From NCBI GenBank assembly GCA_020636325.1, contig JACJYC010000015.1, positions 62,001-126,000 of the forward strand: a DNA stretch of 64,000 bases, given 5' to 3'. Below are positions 59,572 to 64,000 of the stretch, piece after piece. A program made the translations under genes and the position numbers. This stretch comes from Lewinellaceae bacterium (GTDB lineage: Bacteria > Bacteroidota > Bacteroidia > Chitinophagales > Saprospiraceae). Within the stretch, counting starts at the first letter, position 1. Each line of letters starts with the position of its first letter. The notes beneath the pieces were generated by a model. The model ran no database searches. It was not told the origin of the DNA and worked only from the letters and a program-made list of their open reading frames with translations.

Positions 59572-61449
59572 TCAATAACCCGGGTTCTGCACCAGTTTAT
59601 CGTTCCGGTTGATCTCATCCCGGCTGATGGGCCGGTAGTACATTTTATCGTTCCAGGTCCGGGTTTCGTTCTCGGTATTGTCCACCACGGTGTAGGTATA
59701 GTCATACACGGAGGTATCGTGGCGATAGGGAACGAGTGCGGATTTGCCCGGTTTAAGGGTGGCCTTGACGTTGATGGCCTTGATGCCGCGTCCGACGGTA
59801 GTTGCAGGGATCATCCACCTGCGGGCGTCGTGGTAGCGGTGTTCTTCATAGGCCAGTTCGATCCGGCGTTCGTTGCGATAGCGCTGCCGGAGGGCGTCGC
59901 CGGCGTCGGTGATGGCCGGCATGCCTACGCGGAACCTGATCCTGTTGAGCCATTCGCGGGCGGTGGCTTCATCGTTGGTTTCGATGCAGGCTTCCACATA
60001 GTTGAGCACCGCTTCGGTATAGCGGATGAACGGCCAGGGAATGGTCTGCGCGTTGGACTGGTTGTCGGGCAGCGCCGGGTCCGGGTTGATGAACTTCCGG
60101 GTATAATAGTGGGTACGGCTGCCGTTCCAGTTCTCAATAGCCGATTCGCGGGTATCGATACCGTTGATCAGGCCGCCTGCTCCGTCATCGTAATAGCCGG
60201 TTTGCACCTGGTTGACCGGGTCGAGGGCGGCTACGTCGGAAGGCCGCGGTTTCCAGTCGGCGCCGTCATACATGATCGTGCCGTAGAAACGCGGGTCGCG
60301 GTTGGAATAAGGATCGGCGGCATGAGCCGGATTGTTCCAGTCAAACTTCGAACCGTCCATCATTTCGTAATCGTCGACCAATTGCTGGATGGGGGTATTG
60401 CCCGCCCAGTTGTGGTAGCCGTTCGGGCCGTTGTTGATGCCGTAGTGGATCCCCCCCAGCGGCCAGGCATCCTCCACGGTGTACAGCGGGGTATGGGTCC
60501 GTTGGAAGATCAGTTCAACGGCGCCGGCCGGGTCGGCAACAGCGCTTTCGCCGCCCATGGCAACCGCGATGTAGTTGGCCCTGCCTTCGGCGGCAGAAAC
60601 CGGCGCCGACAGGTCGAGTTTATACCCTTGTCCGGCGTCTACAACCGCTTTGGCGGCAGCTTTGGCGGCCTGCCAGCGGGCATTGCGGTCACCTGAGGGA
60701 TAAGCCACCAGGTTCAAGGCAGCGGAGCCGCCCAATACGCTGGACTTGGCGGAAGCCGTAGGCCCGTCGTGCAGGTCGCTGGCTGCGTACAGCAACACCC
60801 TCGACTTGAGGGCCATAGCCGCCAGTTTGGAAGCGCGGCCGGGGGTTTCCGGTTTGCCGTCCAGGAGTTCGGCTGCCTTGTCCAGGTCGCTGACGATGAA
60901 GTTCACGCACTCCTCGTAGGTATTCCGGGTGACGGAATAATCTTCGTTCAGGCCGTACGGCTTGTCGATGAGGGGTACGCCGCCGTAATAGCGGAGCAAC
61001 TGCTGATAGTAGTAGCCGCGGAGGAAATACGCTTCACCCAACAGCCTGTCGCGCAGTTCGTCATCGGGGAAGGTCGATGTCGGCAGACGGTCCAGGGCGA
61101 TGTTGGCCTGGCGGATGGCCAGGAACATGGTGCCCCATTCGTAGGTGCCGCTGACCCAGGCCAGGTTGGAGGGCGTTTCCGAACCGCCGGTAAACGGATC
61201 GATGTTCCGGCCGGCGTGGGTGAACATGGCCTCGTCCGTCAGGGCAGCGAGGGCTTGTTCTTCGAAACCGCCGTAGCCCAGGAACGAGTACACGTTGAAG
61301 ATGAAGGCCTGGGAGAGCGGTCCGTCCGCCCAGGTGGCTTCACTTGAAATTTTATCCTTCGGCTCCGTGTTGAGGAAGTCGCTGTTGCAGGACATCAACA
61401 CCAGCAGACCGGTCAGGACAAAAAAGGATAATATTCTCGATCTATTCAT
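59572..61449 (-). CDS. SusD/RagB-family outer-membrane lipoprotein
   Basis: 625 residues. The lipoprotein signal ends in LVLMSC (Cys near residue 21), followed by NSDFLNTEPKDKISSEATW, the typical mature N-terminus of RagB/SusD proteins. GEAYFLRGYYYQQLLRYYGG, VPLIDKP and the C-terminal block AREWLNRIRFRVGMPAITDA, then ELAYEEHRYHDARRW and YRPISRDEINRNDKLVQNPG are family hallmarks. It caps the SusC channel encoded 12 bp upstream. It belongs to a different SusD branch from the gene at 7220-8740, so the two loci handle different ligands. Confidence 0.95.
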   Translation of the reverse strand: MNRSRILSFFVLTGLLVLMSCNSDFLNTEPKDKISSEATWADGPLSQAFIFNVYSFLGYGGFEEQALAALTDEAMFTHAGRNIDPFTGGSETPSNLAWVSGTYEWGTMFLAIRQANIALDRLPTSTFPDDELRDRLLGEAYFLRGYYYQQLLRYYGGVPLIDKPYGLNEDYSVTRNTYEECVNFIVSDLDKAAELLDGKPETPGRASKLAAMALKSRVLLYAASDLHDGPTASAKSSVLGGSAALNLVAYPSGDRNARWQAAKAAAKAVVDAGQGYKLDLSAPVSAAEGRANYIAVAMGGESAVADPAGAVELIFQRTHTPLYTVEDAWPLGGIHYGINNGPNGYHNWAGNTPIQQLVDDYEMMDGSKFDWNNPAHAADPYSNRDPRFYGTIMYDGADWKPRPSDVAALDPVNQVQTGYYDDGAGGLINGIDTRESAIENWNGSRTHYYTRKFINPDPALPDNQSNAQTIPWPFIRYTEAVLNYVEACIETNDEATAREWLNRIRFRVGMPAITDAGDALRQRYRNERRIELAYEEHRYHDARRWMIPATTVGRGIKAINVKATLKPGKSALVPYRHDTSVYDYTYTVVDNTENETRTWNDKMYYRPISRDEINRNDKLVQNPGY

Positions 61450-61461
61450 GTTGTACGAAAT

Positions 61462-64000
61462 TTAGAATGTTACGTTGGCCCCGATGTTGATCACTCTGGC
61501 TTGCGGATAGTACACGCCGTTTCCTGCGGTAGCCTCAGGGTCAAAAATTTTGTATTTGTTAAAGGTCAGCAGGTTAAGTGCATTCAGGTAAATCCTGAGG
61601 TTGGCAATTTTCACCTTGTCCATGGCTTTTGCCGGGACGGTATAGCCGACCTCAACGTTCTTGATCCGGATATAATCCTTGCTGAACAGGTAGTAGGTGT
61701 TGTTACCGAAGTTACCGCCGGTAAAGTAGGTATCGCCGCGGCTGGCCAGACGCGGGTCCGTATGGCTCGGGTTATCGATCGACCAACGGTTATCGTGGCT
61801 GTATTTGAGGAAGTTGCCGATGTCGCCCGATTCGGTCTGTACCCGGATGGAAGCGCCGGCAGCGCCCTGCAGCAGCAGGGAGAAGTCGAAGGTCTTGTAC
61901 TGGATGTCGATGTTGGCGCCGAAGTTGAAGGTCGGCGTACCGTTTTCGTCAAGACGCACCTGATCGTCGGCATCGATCTTGCCGTCGCCGTTGACATCCT
62001 TGAATTTCATATCGCCGGGGATCAACTGGGACGTAACGCCGCTGTAGTCGATCTTGTTGGCTTCGATCTCAGCCTGGTCGAAGAACACGCCGTCGGATTC
62101 GTATACCAGGTAACCGCCGATCGGCTTGCCTTCCTGGCGCTGGTAGTCCGGAGCGCCGGGTACTTCATCCATGAACACGACTTTGTTCCTGGCGTAACCG
62201 CCGTTGATGCCGGCCCGGAAGCTCAGATCATTGCCTGCGTTGCCGTAGTAGTTGACGCTGAATTCAAATCCGCGGTTGTCCACCTGACCGGCGTTAACCG
62301 GCGGCAGCAGGGAGTTGATACCGGAAGAAGCCGGCGTGGAGCCCGTTTTCTGAATAAGGATCTGGTCGCGTTTGTTGTAGAAATACTCCAGCGTAAGGTC
62401 GATCTTGTTGTTCAGGATGGTGGCATCCAGACCGAAGTTCAGGTTATTGGCCCTTTCCCAGGTAAAGCTCGGGTTGGCCAATACGGTTTCGCGAAGGGTC
62501 GTGACCACTTCACCGGCGATCGGGTAGGAACCGAAGCCGTAGGTGGAGAGGTAGGCGTATTCCTGGAGCGATCCGTTGTAGAATACCTGGTCGTTACCCA
62601 TCTGACCGTAAGAGGCCCGGATCTTCAGGTAATCGATGAAAGGTACCTGGAAGAAATCCTCATTGGAGACGTTCCATCCCAGCAACATCCCCGGGAAGAA
62701 ACCGAAACGGTCGGATTCCGGGAAGATATAGGAACCGTCGTAGCGCCAGATGAATTCGGCGAGGTATTTCTCCTGGTAGTTATACTGGAAACGGCCGTAG
62801 TAACCGAGGCGGGCGCGTTCAAAGCCGCTGCCGCCCGTATTCTGCTGGAGCGACCCGCCCGCGAAGAGTTGGTCGACCGCTGCGGAGATATAGTTGCGGC
62901 GGAAAGCGCTGAAACCCGAGCCTTCAAACGTTTCCTTCGTCACACCGGCCAGGATATTGAGGGTGTGGTTGGCGCCGAAGGTCTGGTCGTAGCTCAGCAT
63001 GGCCGTGAGGTTGGTGTTCAGCGTCGTGTAGGAAGACTGGGAGAGCCGCGGATCGGTAAAGTTGGACCGAACGGCGGGTTCGAGCTTGGGCGTTACACCA
63101 TCGGCTTCATACGACACTTTATCCCAATAGTAAAGCATCCAGGGCGTCTGCCAGCGCTTGTCGCGGTTGTTGCTCTGGTCAACCGATCCGCTCAGCGTCA
63201 GTTTCAGGCCTTCTACCCAGGGGTTGCCGATGACCACGGAGCCGTTGGCCTGGAGGTAGTCCGTCGGGTTTTCCTGGTAGCCGGTGGCATTGGTGGTGAT
63301 CACATACGGGTTCTGGCCGTTCTCGATGTCCGGGCCGGGTTTGCCGTTGGGCCAGACTTCCGGTTCGGTCGGACGGCCGCGCATCAGCATCCGGAAGATG
63401 GAGCCGGCGGATTCCGTCGGGAATTTACGCGTTTCACGGCGGGCCATGAGGCCGATGTTGGTCGTGATATAATCGCTGACGGTGGCATCCAGGTTGACCC
63501 TGGCGTTGTATTGCTGGTAGCTGGTAGCCGAATTCTTGTAATAGGCGTCCTGATCGACAAAGCCGAGGGAGGCCAGGTAGCGGAGTTTGTCCGTACCCCC
63601 TGAGAGTTGCAGGTTATGGCGGGTCTGCGGCGACCAGGTTTTGAACGCGTCTCCGAACCAATCGGTATTGGGATAGCCCCATGGATCGCTGCCGTCTTCA
63701 TATTTCCGGACGGCATCCGGGCTGTAGTTGGCGTTCAGGGTGCTGACGCCTGCGGTCGGAGAGTCGTAGGTGCCGGTCGTTTGGATGGCTTGCCAGGCTG
63801 CTTGCCATTCGTTCACCGGGATGGTCCGGTAGATCGGCAATTCGTTCATGATCCTGGCGTATTCCGGCGCGTTCGACATTTCCGGGATCACCGTGGGTTG
63901 CGACCAGCCCTGGTTAAAATCGTAGGAGATGGTCGGTTTGCCCGTTTTGCCGCGCTTGGTGGTGATGAGGATAGCGCCGTTGGCTGCCCGGGCGCCGTAG
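61462..64000 (-). CDS. SusC/RagA-family TonB-dependent transporter, N-terminus outside the window
   Basis: The frame is open to the right edge; about 846 residues are visible. The first ones, YGARAANGAILITTKRGKTG, are the end of the plug domain, and the rest is the beta-barrel (YGRFQYNYQEKYLAEFIWRY, KIRASYGQMGNDQ, GDMKFKDVNGDGKIDADDQV, KDYIRIKNVEVGYTVP) ending in INIGANVTF with a terminal Phe. Signal peptide, any STN domain and the CarboxypepD-like domain lie beyond 64000, so its mode of regulation cannot be judged. It forms the channel for the SusD gene 12 bp downstream and heads the haloperoxidase-containing cluster. Confidence 0.95.
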   Translation of the reverse strand, partial: YGARAANGAILITTKRGKTGKPTISYDFNQGWSQPTVIPEMSNAPEYARIMNELPIYRTIPVNEWQAAWQAIQTTGTYDSPTAGVSTLNANYSPDAVRKYEDGSDPWGYPNTDWFGDAFKTWSPQTRHNLQLSGGTDKLRYLASLGFVDQDAYYKNSATSYQQYNARVNLDATVSDYITTNIGLMARRETRKFPTESAGSIFRMLMRGRPTEPEVWPNGKPGPDIENGQNPYVITTNATGYQENPTDYLQANGSVVIGNPWVEGLKLTLSGSVDQSNNRDKRWQTPWMLYYWDKVSYEADGVTPKLEPAVRSNFTDPRLSQSSYTTLNTNLTAMLSYDQTFGANHTLNILAGVTKETFEGSGFSAFRRNYISAAVDQLFAGGSLQQNTGGSGFERARLGYYGRFQYNYQEKYLAEFIWRYDGSYIFPESDRFGFFPGMLLGWNVSNEDFFQVPFIDYLKIRASYGQMGNDQVFYNGSLQEYAYLSTYGFGSYPIAGEVVTTLRETVLANPSFTWERANNLNFGLDATILNNKIDLTLEYFYNKRDQILIQKTGSTPASSGINSLLPPVNAGQVDNRGFEFSVNYYGNAGNDLSFRAGINGGYARNKVVFMDEVPGAPDYQRQEGKPIGGYLVYESDGVFFDQAEIEANKIDYSGVTSQLIPGDMKFKDVNGDGKIDADDQVRLDENGTPTFNFGANIDIQYKTFDFSLLLQGAAGASIRVQTESGDIGNFLKYSHDNRWSIDNPSHTDPRLASRGDTYFTGGNFGNNTYYLFSKDYIRIKNVEVGYTVPAKAMDKVKIANLRIYLNALNLLTFNKYKIFDPEATAGNGVYYPQARVINIGANVTF

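Noticed and set aside
61501..63603. 700-codon open frame on the plus strand
   Set aside because: Antisense to the second SusC gene; no recognisable domain.
1..64000. tRNA, rRNA or insertion-sequence genes
   Set aside because: I looked through the gaps by eye and saw no cloverleaf, rRNA core sequence or transposase motif; a dedicated scan would be needed to exclude small RNAs.

Overview
The window comes from a GC-rich member of the Bacteroidota, most likely a Saprospiria/Lewinella-like lineage (inference). Direct signs are two SusC/SusD outer-membrane pairs, an ECF sigma/FecR pair next to a SusC that carries an STN domain, hybrid two-component regulators ending in AraC-type DNA-binding domains, type IX secretion (T9SS) C-terminal domains, TAnnTTTG-type promoter cores, and many short tandem repeats between genes. 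I see no rRNA, tRNA, CRISPR array, transposase or integrase.

1-14.2 kb: after the tail of a DUF5916 outer-membrane protein comes a minus-strand uptake and catabolic locus. In order of transcription it reads ECF sigma, FecR anti-sigma, SusC, SusD, RraA-like aldolase, enolase-superfamily dehydratase, a second RraA-like protein, a second enolase-superfamily protein, and a BASS-type Na+/organic-anion symporter. Both dehydratase-like proteins begin with Tat-type signals and both RraA-like proteins with Sec signals. The set therefore looks like a periplasmic sugar-acid pathway (dehydrate, cleave, import the product).

14.3-35.9 kb: a mirror-symmetric adhesion island. Two giant T9SS-secreted proteins converge on a His-rich DUF4097-like beta-solenoid protein. 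Each giant has ALK/LTK-like glycine-rich domains, many roughly 80-residue HYR-like repeats and the same C-terminal domain, and each has a hybrid histidine kinase/AraC regulator next to its upstream side. Each giant gene is preceded by direct repeats with a 21-bp period, the spacing of AraC-type half-sites, with a different motif in each case.

36-50.6 kb: mostly housekeeping and stand-alone genes: an FtsX/MacB-type permease, rlmB, a YdeI-like protein, a small outer-membrane protein, an M32 carboxypeptidase with DUF423, a large DUF3352-like/propeller protein, a SnoaL-like protein, a TPR-histidine kinase with its LuxR-type response regulator, and DUF4230. The gaps are filled with heptanucleotide arrays and small palindromes.

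50.6-64 kb: a minus-strand cluster SusC (cut by the window edge), SusD, VCBS/ASPIC-UnbV lipoprotein, vanadium-haloperoxidase/PAP2-like lipoprotein, CRTAC1-like VCBS protein, TlpA-like thioredoxin. All members are predicted to be exported. I cannot assign a substrate; this and the periplasmic sugar-acid locus are the best candidates for undescribed systems here.

A recurring theme is 7-nt tandem arrays of at least three sequence families (GTAAGTY, AGCATCM, RGACGGK). They sit within a few bases of start or stop codons, and in two genes the stop codon lies inside the array.
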